From: Alistipes sp.
GTDB taxonomy: Bacteria; Bacteroidota; Bacteroidia; Bacteroidales; Rikenellaceae
Length of the DNA: 64,000 nt
Reading direction: 5' to 3'
NCBI GenBank assembly: GCA_017623505.1
Contig: JAGAOZ010000001.1
Coordinates: 1 to 64,000 of the forward strand
Shown here: in pieces, positions 17,430 to 27,419 of the stretch
Layout: each line of letters begins with the position of its first letter
How positions within the stretch are numbered: position 1 is the first letter of the stretch
Translations under genes and position numbers: made by a program
The notes under the pieces: model-generated
What the model was told of the DNA's origin: nothing
Seen by the model: the letters and a program-made list of their open reading frames with translations, nothing else
The model's database searches: none

Positions 17430-19019
17430 TTAATAACCAGGATTCTGTACCAAGTTCTCATTAACCTGCAAATCATCTGTTGGCAGTGGGAACAACTTAA
17501 CGTACTCCTCCAAGCCCTGACCAGACTTCACACCACCCTTGTAAGGCCAAAGGTATGTAGCTGAAGTATAGAGGTCGTAGCGGATAAGTGTTGTACGACG
17601 GTGACCCTCCCAAGCGAGCTCCTTGGTGATCTCATTGAATACGTCATCCAATGTAAGAGCTGTAACAGGAGTCTGCTTTGCACGGTTGCGTACCTCGTTG
17701 AAGTACTGAACAGCCTTGTTAGCGTTCTTACCTGTACGGCAAGATGCCTCAGCATAAAGCAAGTTCATCTCGGCAGCACGAATCAATGGGAAATCAACAG
17801 ATGCGAATGACTCAGTGAGTGAGTAATCTACACCAGGATCGAGGAAACGGTTGTTGTTGAACTTGCACTGGTGCCAGCCCTGTGGGAAGTCAGTGATGCT
17901 CATCTCCTTGTTTGTAGAGTAACGCAAGTGGAAACGACCACGAGTATCAACTACGCTATAATCAAGCTCAGAACCAAGCTGTGCGTTAGCAGCAGCATCC
18001 TCACCGATAACCTTAGCTACGAACTCGTGTGGGATAACCAAACCAGCCCAGCCGCCCTGGATACCATAAGAGTTATCGTTCTTAGATGCAAGGATAAGGT
18101 AAGATGGACCACCATAAGACTGAGTCTTAGCAGCATCGTAGCAAGCTGTGTAAACCATCTCCTTCAAAGCGTCAGGGTTCTCACCGTTGTCGCCCATAAA
18201 GAGAGCCTCGAAGTTAGTTGCCAAGTCATAAGCCTCGATAACCTTCTCAGCAGCAGCCATAGTTACGTCATACTCCTCCATAATCTCCTCACCGAGGTAA
18301 GCCTTGTGGTTGATGGTCAAACGAGCCAAAAGACCGTAAGCAGCACCCTTATCTACGCGTGGGTAGAGCTGAGTGTGAGGCTCCTTGAGTGCAGAGTTCT
18401 CAGAGGTAATATCCTCCAACTCGCTCTTGATGTGGTAGTAGAGATCCTTAGCCTTAATCTGCTCTGGCTTATAAGCACCAACAGGAGACTCAGGAGTAGT
18501 GAAAGGAACATTACCGAAGCAATCGAGCAAAGTCCAGTATGCGTAAGCACGCAAGAAACGAACCTCAGCACGCTCAGTGGCAATCTCAGGATTGCTGTCG
18601 TTAGTGTTACGCAAATACTCGTTAGCAAATGAAATCATCATCAAGCCACGAGAATATGCAGCATAGATTGCATCGTTCTTAGTCGATGTCCAAGTGTTGC
18701 GGTTGATCTCAGCAACCCAACCATCACCCCAGATACACTTTACCTCATCGGTAGTGATTGACTGAAGTGACCACAAAGCACGCAAGTACTCTGATGCACC
18801 GGCATCAGCTACTGCGATATCCGCAGTACCAGCACCTGACTGACCTACCAAAGTGAAACCACCGTAAATCTTAGCCAGCTGACCCATACGGTACTCAGGA
18901 TTTGAATAAATGCTACCGCTATCGATTGTGGTATCCGACATAGGGAACTGATCCAGATCACCTACGCAAGCGGTAAACGACATTACGGCACAAGCCGCCA
19001 TTACAATATATTTTTTCAT
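17430..19019 (-). CDS. susD: SusD-like starch-binding lipoprotein
   Basis: A 529-aa RagB/SusD family protein, the glycan-capturing lid of the SusCD transporter. The lipoprotein signal ends at Cys18 (SFTAC). The body has the alpha-helical TPR-like scaffold with ERAEVRFLRAYAYWTLLDCF, typical of SusD, and the C-terminal SusD/RagB domain contains RAAEMNLLYAEASCRTGK, a common signature. It sits 15 nt after susC, the usual order. The flanking susE/susF and GH13 genes point to starch or another alpha-glucan as ligand. Confidence 0.95.
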   Translation of the reverse strand: MKKYIVMAACAVMSFTACVGDLDQFPMSDTTIDSGSIYSNPEYRMGQLAKIYGGFTLVGQSGAGTADIAVADAGASEYLRALWSLQSITTDEVKCIWGDGWVAEINRNTWTSTKNDAIYAAYSRGLMMISFANEYLRNTNDSNPEIATERAEVRFLRAYAYWTLLDCFGNVPFTTPESPVGAYKPEQIKAKDLYYHIKSELEDITSENSALKEPHTQLYPRVDKGAAYGLLARLTINHKAYLGEEIMEEYDVTMAAAEKVIEAYDLATNFEALFMGDNGENPDALKEMVYTACYDAAKTQSYGGPSYLILASKNDNSYGIQGGWAGLVIPHEFVAKVIGEDAAANAQLGSELDYSVVDTRGRFHLRYSTNKEMSITDFPQGWHQCKFNNNRFLDPGVDYSLTESFASVDFPLIRAAEMNLLYAEASCRTGKNANKAVQYFNEVRNRAKQTPVTALTLDDVFNEITKELAWEGHRRTTLIRYDLYTSATYLWPYKGGVKSGQGLEEYVKLFPLPTDDLQVNENLVQNPGY

Positions 19020-19034
19020 AATCGTTTTCTGCTA

Positions 19035-22000
19035 TTAGAAGTTAATACCCAAACGCAAGCTATAAATTCGTGGACGTGGGTAGATGTTACCATCGATACC
19101 ACCTGCTACTGATGACTCAGGATCCAAACCGCTGTAATCAGTGATTACAAATACGTTCTGAACACCGGCAGCAATACGGATTGACATACCGCGCTTATCA
19201 ACATTCTGGAATGTGTAACCGAGGTTGATATCGTCCATACGGAAGAATGAAGCATCCTCAAGCCACAAGTCAGAGATTGACTGTGCAGTAGAAGAGTTAG
19301 CAGTAAAGCCATACTTTGTAGCAGAACGCTGAGCATTTACCAAATAACCCTTGTCGATTACGTCGCGATAGTATGGAGTTGCACCGCTACGCAATACGTC
19401 GTTGAACATATAGTTACCCACTGTACCGTGTCCGTTGAAACCGAAGTCCCAGTTCTTGTAAGTGAGCTTAACGTTGATACCATAGTAGAAGTCTGGATTA
19501 GGACTCTTGTTGGTCATGTAACGGTCACCGTTAGTAATCTGACCATCACCGTCACGGTCTACGATAGCGTTGTGGATTGGGTTACCATCAGCATCGTAAG
19601 CCTGCTGCCAGAGATAGAAAGTGTGTGGAGTGTAACCCACCATGTGACGCTGTACAGTGTTACCGGTACCACCACCAGCACCACCGAGGTCGATAGCGTT
19701 AGATGGAAGCTCAGTAATCTCTGTATCCTGGAATGTACCGCTCAAACCGATTGTGAGGTTCCAATCCTTAGTCTGTACAGGAATTACGTTCAAAGCAACC
19801 TCGACACCCTTATTCTCCATAGAACCGATGTTCTGGAAAGTAGAGTTAGAGAAGTTACCACCAAGAGGTACGTTTACATAAGAGATCAAATCCTTAGTGT
19901 CGCGGTAGTAAGCATCAACCGAACCGTTGATACGACCATTGAGGAAACCGAAATCAACACCGACGTTGTAAGTAGTAGTCTCCTCCCACTTCAAATCCTG
20001 GTTGTAAGCGTGTGGCTTAATTGGATAGTACCAGTTGCCACCCAAAGGATACTGAGTAGTTGGGTCGATAGAGATCTCACCATACTTCAAAGCAGCGTAG
20101 TTCTCGCCGAACTCCTGCTGACCTGTGATACCCCAACCCAAACGGAGCTTCAATGCAGAAACTACTGTTGAAGACTTCAACCAATTCTCCTCTGCGAGGT
20201 TCCAAGCCAAAGCAGCTGATGGGAAGTAACCCCAACGGTTGTCACCACCGAAGCGTGAAGAACCATCGGCACGCATTGTGAAGGTGAGCAAGTAGCGAGA
20301 AGCGATTGAGTAGTTGATACGACCGTAGAATGAAACCAAGGCGTTACGATAAGCTGAGTGGCTCTCGTTGATGAGCTTGCTATCGTATGCGTAGTAATCC
20401 TCAGATGCAGTAGCAGGAGCTACACGACCGTAGTTGTAAGAGTTGGTTGCAGAGTGGTTTACTGACCAAGAGTAACCTGCCATCACGTTCAAATTGTGAA
20501 TACCAAACTCCTTCTGGTAGTTAGCATAGAACTCCAAAAGCTGGTTGCGGTGCAAGTTGTCATACTCTGAGTAACGACCACGTCCCTTGTAGATACCGCT
20601 ATCGCCTGTGTCGCGGTTAGAGAAGATAGAACCGATAGTATTACCCTTATCACCATAAGTGCGAGTAATATCCAAACCGAGGTTCAAGTTGAAGCTCAAA
20701 TCCTCCAAGCCGTGTACCTTATAATCCAACTGCAAGTTACCCAACGCACGGTAAGAGTGGTTAGCGTCCCACTGGTCATTCAAGAGTGAAAGTGGGTTGC
20801 AAGCTGTAAGGTCGGTTGTCCAGTTGAAGTAGCCATTGTTCAAAGAGTAATCAATAGCACCGTCTGCTGTACGGTTGTAGATGTCCTGTGTAGGATCGAA
20901 GTATACAGCTGAGCCGATAGCGCCACCATCAGAGTAGTTTGACTTGTTGAAGATACCCTTTGCATTAAGATTTACAGAGAGGTGATTGTCAAAGAACTTA
21001 GGTGAGAGGCTGATATCAACAGTTGCACGCTGGTTGTCAGAAGTCTCAACAGTACCACCATCGTAAGTGTAACCTACTGAAGCACGGTATGGGAGTTTGT
21101 TCTCCATAGCGCCACCAACGATAGAGATGTTGTGGTCAGTAGCTACGCCAAGACGGAAGATCTGATCCTGCCAATCGGTGTTAGCTGTGCCAAACAGAGC
21201 GTTAGCCTTGTCAGCCATATCAGGATATGCTGTGAGGATGAATGACTTGAACTCATCAGCGTTCATCATATCCATAGTGCTGAAGTTGTGCTTAACAGCA
21301 ACAGAACCGTTGTAAGATACCTTAGCCTCGCCGCTTGTACCCTTCTTTGTAGTGATGAGGATGACACCGTTAGATGCGCGTGAACCGTAGATAGCGGTTG
21401 CAGATGCGTCCTTCAATACTGTGAAGGTCTCGATGTCGTTAGGGTTTACAGTTGCCAATACGTTAGACATACCAACACCTGCGTCCTCAGCGATAGGCAC
21501 ACCGTCGATTACGATAAGTGGGTTGTTGTTAGCAGAGAGTGATGCACCACCACGGATACGAATCTCTGAACCTGAACCTGGAGCACCGCTACCTGAAACG
21601 ATGTTTACTCCTGGAACCTTACCACGCAACATCTCCTGTGGAGAGGTTACAGCACCACGGTTCAACTCCTCTGCCTTAACAGCGATTACCGAACCGGTCA
21701 TGTCGTTCTTCTTAACGGTACCGTAACCGATGACAACGAGCTCATCGAGAGCCATTACGTCCTCCTCGAGTACGATACGACCGAAATCGGTAACGTTGGC
21801 AACCTTAGTGATTGTCTTGTAGCCGATGTAGCTGATCTCAAGAACAGCCTTGTCGTCCTTTACATTCAGGGCAAAATTTCCCTGAATATCGGTGATGGCT
21901 CCTGAAGTTGTACCAACCTCGGCAACCATTGCGCCGATAACGGGCTCACCTGCTTGGTCTACGATAGTACCCTTAACTGCATGTTTGCCTCCTTGTGCAA

Positions 22001-22064
22001 ACGCAGCCATAGGAATCGCACACAAAAGCATTACGCCCAAACACATAGATAGAATTTTTCTCAT
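19035..22064 (-). CDS. susC: SusC-like TonB-dependent transporter
   Basis: An outer-membrane importer of 1009 aa when started at 22064 (MRKILSMCLG); another ATG at 22073 adds three residues. A signal peptide (about 1-25) is followed by a carboxypeptidase-regulatory-like domain (about 30-110) with AVKGTIVDQAGEPVIGA, then the plug domain with the SusC-type segment PLIVIDGVPI, and a beta-barrel ending in the aromatic C-terminus SLRLGINF. It carries alpha-glucan oligosaccharides across the outer membrane with TonB-ExbBD energy, partnered by SusD. It lies 64 nt after the MFS transporter gene and 15 nt before susD. Confidence 0.96.
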   Translation of the reverse strand: MRKILSMCLGVMLLCAIPMAAFAQGGKHAVKGTIVDQAGEPVIGAMVAEVGTTSGAITDIQGNFALNVKDDKAVLEISYIGYKTITKVANVTDFGRIVLEEDVMALDELVVIGYGTVKKNDMTGSVIAVKAEELNRGAVTSPQEMLRGKVPGVNIVSGSGAPGSGSEIRIRGGASLSANNNPLIVIDGVPIAEDAGVGMSNVLATVNPNDIETFTVLKDASATAIYGSRASNGVILITTKKGTSGEAKVSYNGSVAVKHNFSTMDMMNADEFKSFILTAYPDMADKANALFGTANTDWQDQIFRLGVATDHNISIVGGAMENKLPYRASVGYTYDGGTVETSDNQRATVDISLSPKFFDNHLSVNLNAKGIFNKSNYSDGGAIGSAVYFDPTQDIYNRTADGAIDYSLNNGYFNWTTDLTACNPLSLLNDQWDANHSYRALGNLQLDYKVHGLEDLSFNLNLGLDITRTYGDKGNTIGSIFSNRDTGDSGIYKGRGRYSEYDNLHRNQLLEFYANYQKEFGIHNLNVMAGYSWSVNHSATNSYNYGRVAPATASEDYYAYDSKLINESHSAYRNALVSFYGRINYSIASRYLLTFTMRADGSSRFGGDNRWGYFPSAALAWNLAEENWLKSSTVVSALKLRLGWGITGQQEFGENYAALKYGEISIDPTTQYPLGGNWYYPIKPHAYNQDLKWEETTTYNVGVDFGFLNGRINGSVDAYYRDTKDLISYVNVPLGGNFSNSTFQNIGSMENKGVEVALNVIPVQTKDWNLTIGLSGTFQDTEITELPSNAIDLGGAGGGTGNTVQRHMVGYTPHTFYLWQQAYDADGNPIHNAIVDRDGDGQITNGDRYMTNKSPNPDFYYGINVKLTYKNWDFGFNGHGTVGNYMFNDVLRSGATPYYRDVIDKGYLVNAQRSATKYGFTANSSTAQSISDLWLEDASFFRMDDINLGYTFQNVDKRGMSIRIAAGVQNVFVITDYSGLDPESSVAGGIDGNIYPRPRIYSLRLGINF

Positions 22065-22128
22065 AATGTGCATTTGTGTTAGTTAATAAAAAAATTAAGG
22101 TTATTTATAAGATGAAAATCTTTCTTTC

Positions 22129-23436
22129 TTATTTCTGGTTAGTTTTAATACCTGCCACAGCAAATGCTCCGAACAACATCATAACGCCGGCTACCAAAAG
22201 CATAGTGATAGGTGCGCCGCCTATCAAGCCAAGGATTGAGCCGCCCAACAAACCCGCGATAATCTGTGGTATACAAATTGTACAGTTAAACAGACCGAGG
22301 TATGTTCCGATATTGTTTGTGAGTGATTTTGTAAGCATTGAGAATGGCATAGCCAACATAGCAGCCCAAGCGCAACCAATCAATACGAATGGTATAAAGA
22401 GCATATACTTGTAGTATTCAGGGCAGATAGAGAACATTACGCACAAATCCTTCATGAAGAATAGCATAGCAAAACCAATTGCACCCAAAACCAAACTTGA
22501 AGAGTAAGCCATCTTGTCGCTCTTGAAGCGTGGAATTACCATCGCCCAAAGAATAGAAGCTACTGCCTGAACAGCGAAGCAAACACCTGTCCATACACCT
22601 GCCTCACTTCCTACCAAGCTCTTGATGCCTGGTGTTGTGTATGCCCACATATAAGTAAATGCAAACCAGCAGAAGAACTGCACAATACCGATAAGCCAGA
22701 AGTTCTTAGGGGCTTTAGCAAGCAATCTAAACATACTGTCACTCTTCGTGTCGCTTTTCTCTGTCTGATTGCCATTGTACTTTGCATACTCCTGTGGAGG
22801 CATCTCCTTAACACTGAAACCTGTAACAAGAACACAAACTACCAAGATTGCAGCTCCGGCGTAGAACGAGAATACCACAGAGTCGGCAATTTCTCCATCC
22901 GGTGCCTTGTCGCTGATATGTAGCCAAGTCAGCAAGAATGGAAACAGACAGCCAATGAGCTGACCTGTGTTGCACCAAAAACTCTGGATTGAGTAAGCCT
23001 TTGTCTTCTGCTTCTCATTGACCATATCGCCAACCATCATCTTAAATGGCTGCATCGCCATATTGATTGATGTGTCGAGCAGCATCAGCATTGTGATAGC
23101 AAAAGCCCTTGCCCAAGCGAAAGACATGCTCAGACTGCCGGCATTTGGCAAGAATAGCATAACGATAGTCGCAACTATCGCGCCTACATAGAGATAGGGC
23201 TTGCGTCGTCCAAAACGATTCCAGGTGCGGTCGCTGTACTTACCTACAAGGGGCTGAACTATCATTCCCATAAGTGCAGGGATGATGAAGAAGTAGCTCA
23301 ACTTTGTAGGGTCAGCACCGAGCTCCAAGAAGATTCGGCTGATATTGGCATTCTGTAATGCAAAAGCAATCTGAACACCCATAAAGCCGAAGCTCATCGC
23401 CCAAAGTTGTTTGTTTGTTAAATCTGGTTTAGTCAT
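22129..23436 (-). CDS. MFS sugar transporter, SLC45/GPH-like
   Basis: A 435-aa inner-membrane transporter with about 12 membrane helices. The loop motif GKYSDRTWNRFGRRKPY (about residues 65-81) is characteristic of the sugar:cation symporter branch that includes SLC45 and maltose/sucrose carriers. As the first gene of the sus operon it probably brings maltose or short maltodextrins, made by the periplasmic GH13 enzyme, into the cytoplasm. The classical Bacteroides sus cluster has no such gene inside it. Substrate assignment rests on context. Confidence 0.88.
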   Translation of the reverse strand: MTKPDLTNKQLWAMSFGFMGVQIAFALQNANISRIFLELGADPTKLSYFFIIPALMGMIVQPLVGKYSDRTWNRFGRRKPYLYVGAIVATIVMLFLPNAGSLSMSFAWARAFAITMLMLLDTSINMAMQPFKMMVGDMVNEKQKTKAYSIQSFWCNTGQLIGCLFPFLLTWLHISDKAPDGEIADSVVFSFYAGAAILVVCVLVTGFSVKEMPPQEYAKYNGNQTEKSDTKSDSMFRLLAKAPKNFWLIGIVQFFCWFAFTYMWAYTTPGIKSLVGSEAGVWTGVCFAVQAVASILWAMVIPRFKSDKMAYSSSLVLGAIGFAMLFFMKDLCVMFSICPEYYKYMLFIPFVLIGCAWAAMLAMPFSMLTKSLTNNIGTYLGLFNCTICIPQIIAGLLGGSILGLIGGAPITMLLVAGVMMLFGAFAVAGIKTNQK

Positions 23437-23830
23437 ATTTTAAAATTCTAAAATTTTTGCTCTCTAAAACATGCGAATTTTATTAAAAATAAATAAAGGT
23501 AAAAATTCGGGAGGTTGAATGGTTAAATAATAGGTATGAATTGTCGGAAAAGGGTTATGAATGGCTATACCTCTTCAACGATGATTTTACCGCTAAACTA
23601 ACAGTTTTTAAACATAGTTTAAAATAATCATAAAACGCTCCTCTGATTACACTTTATAACCTGTGACACATCCGCTCGATAGTTACTAAAATTTTTTAAA
23701 ATTGTAAATATGAATCTCCGTATTTTTAAATAATTTTTAATAATTCCGACCACCCTATCTCGTATTGCATTTACGGCACGATTTAGGTTCATCTTTGTCT
23801 ACTCTTCTCAGACGCACAAACGTCCAAATT

Positions 23831-23861
23831 CAAAGTTACTATAAAATTTGATAGTTCCAAA
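23831..23861 (-). promoter_or_regulatory. Predicted sus operon promoter
   Basis: On the minus strand there is TTTG (23858-23861), a 19-bp spacer and TAACTTTG (23831-23838), an exact match to the Bacteroidota consensus. It is the best match I found in this intergenic region and implies a leader of roughly 390 nt. Confidence 0.65.
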
Positions 23862-24035
23862 TATATGTGTTGATATAATTTCTTTGTGGAGTAAATATTT
23901 TTTTGCATCTTCAACTTTATAATTATAATCGCCCTTATGAATAAAGTTTTTTATTAAAAATACTTAATAACTTAAATAGTTGCCGAATATCGGTAATAAT
24001 TCTAACAATTTAATCTGAAAATAACGAAAAAAAAT

Positions 24036-24066
24036 TTTGAATAATCAGATTTTTGAATTTACTTTG
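24036..24066 (+). promoter_or_regulatory. Predicted serC promoter
   Basis: TTTG (24036-24039), a 19-bp spacer and TTACTTTG (24059-24066, one mismatch) precede the serC start at 24130 by about 63 bp. Confidence 0.5.
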
Positions 24067-24129
24067 TATAGGATTAATGAGTGTGGCGTAGGTCCACAAT
24101 GTAAACTTTTTTTTAAATTTTATTTGGAT

Positions 24130-25200
24130 ATGAAGAAGTATAATTTCAATGCCGGCCCATCAGTATTGCCGGATGTAGTGCTCGAAGCAGCAGCAAAAGC
24201 TATTATCGATTTCGACGGAACAGGATTATCCTTACTCTCCATATCCCACCGTACACCTGAATTTGACGCTGTGATGGCGGAGGCCAAGAGTCTTTTCAAG
24301 GAGCTGTTGAATATTCCTGATAACTATCACATCTTCTTTGTTGGTGGTGGCGCAAGTACACAGTTTTTCCATATTCCGGCCAATTTCTTGGGTAAGAAAG
24401 CGGGTTATGTAAATACAGGCGTATGGACTAAAAAGGCGATTAAGGAGGCTAAGAAGTTTGGTGAGGTCGAGATTTTGGCTTCGTCGGAGGATAAGAACTT
24501 TAACTATATCCCTAAGGGCTTTGCTATCCCTGAGGATTTGGACTACCTCTATATATGTGCCAATAACACAATCTACGGTACGGAGTATAAGACCGATATT
24601 GACTCTCCTGTGCCTCTGTTTGCCGATATGAGCTCTGATATTTTGAGTCGTCCTGTCGATGTTAGCAAGTATGCCTTGATTTATGGCGGTGCGCAGAAGA
24701 ATCTGGCGCCTGCGGGTGTTACCTTCGTTATCGTACGTGATGATATGTTGCAGAAGGTTGTTCGTGACCTGCCTACGATGGTTAATGTCAATACCCACGT
24801 CGAGAATAACTCTATGTTCAACACCCCTCCTGTATTCCCTATCTATGTGTTGCGTGAGACGCTGAAGTGGATGAAGGCTGAGGGTGGTTTGGATGCTATC
24901 TATCAGCGCAATTTGGCTAAGGCTAAGCTGCTTTACGACGAGATTGACCGCAACCCACTCTTCCGTGGCACAGTCGAGAAGGAGGACCGCTCGCTGATGA
25001 ATATCTGCTTTGTTATGGCTGAGGGTAAGGAGGATTTGGCTCCGGCGTTTATGGAGTATGCCAAGTCAAAGGGTATGGTCGGCATTAAGGGCCATCGTTT
25101 GGTAGGTGGTTTCCGTGCTTCATGCTACAATGCTTGCCCTGTTGAGGCTGTTGAGGCGTTGGTAGCTTGCATGCAGGAGTTTGAGCAGATGCAGAAGTAA
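24130..25200 (+). CDS. serC: Phosphoserine aminotransferase
   Basis: A 356-aa PLP enzyme that converts 3-phosphohydroxypyruvate and glutamate to phosphoserine, the second step of serine synthesis (and a step of the pyridoxal phosphate route in some bacteria). The start at 24130 gives the family N-terminus [14 protein letters not shown]; the in-frame extension to 24037 would overlap the promoter. The PLP lysine is in [12 protein letters not shown], and [10 protein letters not shown] and [10 protein letters not shown] match phosphate- and substrate-binding segments. serA follows after 22 nt, so two steps of the pathway are coupled. Confidence 0.96.
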   Translation: MKKYNFNAGPSVLPDVVLEAAAKAIIDFDGTGLSLLSISHRTPEFDAVMAEAKSLFKELLNIPDNYHIFFVGGGASTQFFHIPANFLGKKAGYVNTGVWTKKAIKEAKKFGEVEILASSEDKNFNYIPKGFAIPEDLDYLYICANNTIYGTEYKTDIDSPVPLFADMSSDILSRPVDVSKYALIYGGAQKNLAPAGVTFVIVRDDMLQKVVRDLPTMVNVNTHVENNSMFNTPPVFPIYVLRETLKWMKAEGGLDAIYQRNLAKAKLLYDEIDRNPLFRGTVEKEDRSLMNICFVMAEGKEDLAPAFMEYAKSKGMVGIKGHRLVGGFRASCYNACPVEAVEALVACMQEFEQMQK

Positions 25201-25222
25201 TTAATCTTAATTTGTTGGAAAG

Positions 25223-26146
25223 ATGAAGATTCTTGTAGCAACCGAAAAACCATTCGCAGCAGAGGCTGTGGGTGGTATAAAGAATATCTTTGCAGAGGCT
25301 GGTTTTGAGGTCGTGCTGTTGGAGAAATATACCGATAAGGCTGAGCTGTTGGCTGCTGTGGTTGATGTCGATGGTTTGATAATTCGTAGCGATAAGGTGA
25401 CTGCCGAGGTGCTTGATGCAGCAAAGCAGTTGAAGATTGTCGTGCGCGCAGGTGCCGGTTACGATAATGTGGATTTGGCGGCAGCTAAGGCTAAGGGTGT
25501 TGTTGTGATGAATACTCCGGGCCAGAACTCAAATGCTGTGGCGGAGTTGGCTTTGGCGATGATGATTTATATGTCACGTAACTGCTTCACACCTGGCACA
25601 GGCTCTGAATTGTTGGGTAAGACAGTCGGTATCCACGCCTACGGTAATGTGGGCCGTTTGGTGGGCTTGAAGGCTAAGGCTTTGGGTATGAATGTGGTGG
25701 CGTATGACCCATTTATCACTGATGCAGCCGTATTTGAGAAGGATGGTGTCGAGAAGGTTGATTCTGTTGAGGAGTTGTATGCTAAGTCTAATTTCCTCTC
25801 ACTCCATATCCCTGCTACCGAGCAGACCAAGAAATCTATCGGCTATAAGCTTTTGACCTCGATGCCTAAGGGTGCAACTCTCGTTAATACCGCCCGTAAG
25901 GAGGTTATTGATGAGCAGGGCTTACGTCAGGCATTGGAGGAGCGTGCGGACCTAAAATATATTACCGACATCGCTCCTGATATGAAGGATGAGTTGGCAG
26001 AGGCTTTTGGTAAGCGTTTCTTTGCTACACCTAAGAAGATGGGTGCTGAGACTGCCGAGGCCAATATCAATGCAGGATTGGCGGCTGCACGTCAGATAGT
26101 AGATTATATCATTAACGGAAACACCCGTTTCCAAGTAAATAAATAG
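25223..26146 (+). CDS. serA: Short-form D-3-phosphoglycerate dehydrogenase
   Basis: A 307-aa NAD-dependent dehydrogenase for the first step of serine synthesis. It has only the catalytic and nucleotide-binding domains and lacks the C-terminal ASB/ACT serine-binding domains of E. coli SerA, so feedback by serine through ACT is not expected. The Rossmann motif is GIHAYGNVGRLVG (about 136-148), and Arg225 lies in VNTARKEVIDE. The usual TPHxG motif with catalytic His reads TPKKMGAET here, so Lys271 or Lys272 stands in its place. It lies between serC and a DUF1015 gene, 4 nt apart from the latter. Confidence 0.92.
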   Translation: MKILVATEKPFAAEAVGGIKNIFAEAGFEVVLLEKYTDKAELLAAVVDVDGLIIRSDKVTAEVLDAAKQLKIVVRAGAGYDNVDLAAAKAKGVVVMNTPGQNSNAVAELALAMMIYMSRNCFTPGTGSELLGKTVGIHAYGNVGRLVGLKAKALGMNVVAYDPFITDAAVFEKDGVEKVDSVEELYAKSNFLSLHIPATEQTKKSIGYKLLTSMPKGATLVNTARKEVIDEQGLRQALEERADLKYITDIAPDMKDELAEAFGKRFFATPKKMGAETAEANINAGLAAARQIVDYIINGNTRFQVNK

Positions 26147-26150
26147 TATT

Positions 26151-27395
26151 ATGGTACGCATTAAACCTTTTTGCGGTATTCGCCCACCGAAGGAGTATGC
26201 TTCGGAGGTTGCATCACGCCCTTATGACGTTTTGAACTCTGTGGAAGCTAAGGCGGAGGCTACCCTGCGCTCGCTTTTGCACATCATTAAGCCGGAGATT
26301 GATTTCGACCCTATTGCTGACGAGCACTCCGAAGAGGTTTATCAGAAGGCGATGGATAACTTTGCTCTCTGGAAGAAGAATGGTTGGCTCGTTCAAGACC
26401 AGGAGGAGTACTACTATGTATACGCACAGACGATGAATGGCCGTACGCAGTATGGTATTGCTATGTGCTGTCATTTTGAGGATTATCTTTCGGGCGCAAT
26501 CAAGAAACACGAATTGACTCGTCCCGATAAGGAGGAGGACCGTATGATTCACGTTCGCAACCAGAAGGCAAACATCGAGCCTGTCTTCTTTACCTATCCC
26601 GATAATGCCGAGATTGACGCAATTGTTGAGGAGGTGGTTAAGAATAATGAGCCTGACTATGACTTTACGGCGGAGGATGGTTTCGGTCACCATTTCTGGG
26701 TTATTCGCGATGCGGAAAAGAACCGTAAAATCACCGAAACCTTTGCTTCAATTCCTGCGTTGTATGTTGCTGATGGTCATCATCGTACAGCTGCGGCTGC
26801 GCGTGTCGGACAGGAATGTATGTCTAAGAATCCTGCCCACACAGGCAACGAAGAGTATTGCTACTTTTTAGCAGTCACTTTCCCTGCTTCTCACCTGCGT
26901 ATTATAGACTATAATCGCGTCGTGAAAGACCTGAATGGAATGAGCGAGGCGGAACTTGTTGAGAAACTCAAGGAGTCTTTCGATGTTGAGAAGAAAGGCA
27001 AGGAGATTTATACTCCTGAGGCTTTGCATAATTTCGCAATGTATCTCGGTGGCGAGTGGTACAGCCTGACTGCAAAACCTGGTACATACGACGATAAAGA
27101 CCCGATAGGTGTTTTGGATGTTACCGTATTGTCTAACTTAGTTTTGGATAAGCTGTTGGGTATTACCGATTTGCGCACCTCAAAACGTATTGATTTTGTA
27201 GGTGGTATTCGTGGTTTGGGCGAGTTGCAGCGAAGAGTTGATAGTGGTGAGATGAAGGTTGCATTTGCGCTCTATCCTGTTTCGATGCAGCAGCTTATTG
27301 ATATTGCCGATACGGGTAATATCATGCCACCTAAGACAACGTGGTTTGAGCCTAAGTTGCGCTCAGGTGTTGTCATTCACTCGTTTGATGAGTAG
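26151..27395 (+). CDS. DUF1015 family protein
   Basis: A 414-aa cytoplasmic protein of the DUF1015 family, found in many anaerobes and often beside serA/serC. No catalytic role is established that I can name. Family signatures are the N-terminal FCGIRPPKEYASEVASRPYDV, here read at residues 5-25 in part, the central YVADGHHRTAAAARV and the C-terminal DFVGGIRGLGEL. The start is 4 nt after serA, so the two are translated together. A link to serine or to phosphoserine metabolism is inferred from position only. Confidence 0.88.
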   Translation: MVRIKPFCGIRPPKEYASEVASRPYDVLNSVEAKAEATLRSLLHIIKPEIDFDPIADEHSEEVYQKAMDNFALWKKNGWLVQDQEEYYYVYAQTMNGRTQYGIAMCCHFEDYLSGAIKKHELTRPDKEEDRMIHVRNQKANIEPVFFTYPDNAEIDAIVEEVVKNNEPDYDFTAEDGFGHHFWVIRDAEKNRKITETFASIPALYVADGHHRTAAAARVGQECMSKNPAHTGNEEYCYFLAVTFPASHLRIIDYNRVVKDLNGMSEAELVEKLKESFDVEKKGKEIYTPEALHNFAMYLGGEWYSLTAKPGTYDDKDPIGVLDVTVLSNLVLDKLLGITDLRTSKRIDFVGGIRGLGELQRRVDSGEMKVAFALYPVSMQQLIDIADTGNIMPPKTTWFEPKLRSGVVIHSFDE

Positions 27396-27419
27396 TGTAG
27401 AAACCTTAATATAGGCGTT

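Larger units (their letters stand above)
23437..24129. other. Divergent control region between the sus and ser operons
   Basis: This 693-bp AT-rich region has no gene. It holds the predicted sus promoter on the minus strand (23831-23861) and the predicted serC promoter on the plus strand (24036-24066). The sus promoter lies about 390 bp from the MFS start, giving a long untranslated leader. I see no clear riboswitch fold or strong terminator in that leader. Confidence 0.6.

Noticed and set aside
16377..18632. Long plus-strand frames across susE and susD (about 190 and 250 codons)
   Set aside because: They lie antisense to strongly supported Sus genes and show no domain.
24082..24098. Small hairpin (TGTGG/CCACA) followed by a T-run before serC, as an attenuator
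   Set aside because: The stem is only 5 bp, the T-run starts several bases later, and there is no leader ORF with a meaningful pattern.
24037..24129. N-terminal extension of SerC
   Set aside because: It begins inside the predicted promoter and adds residues with no match to SerC.
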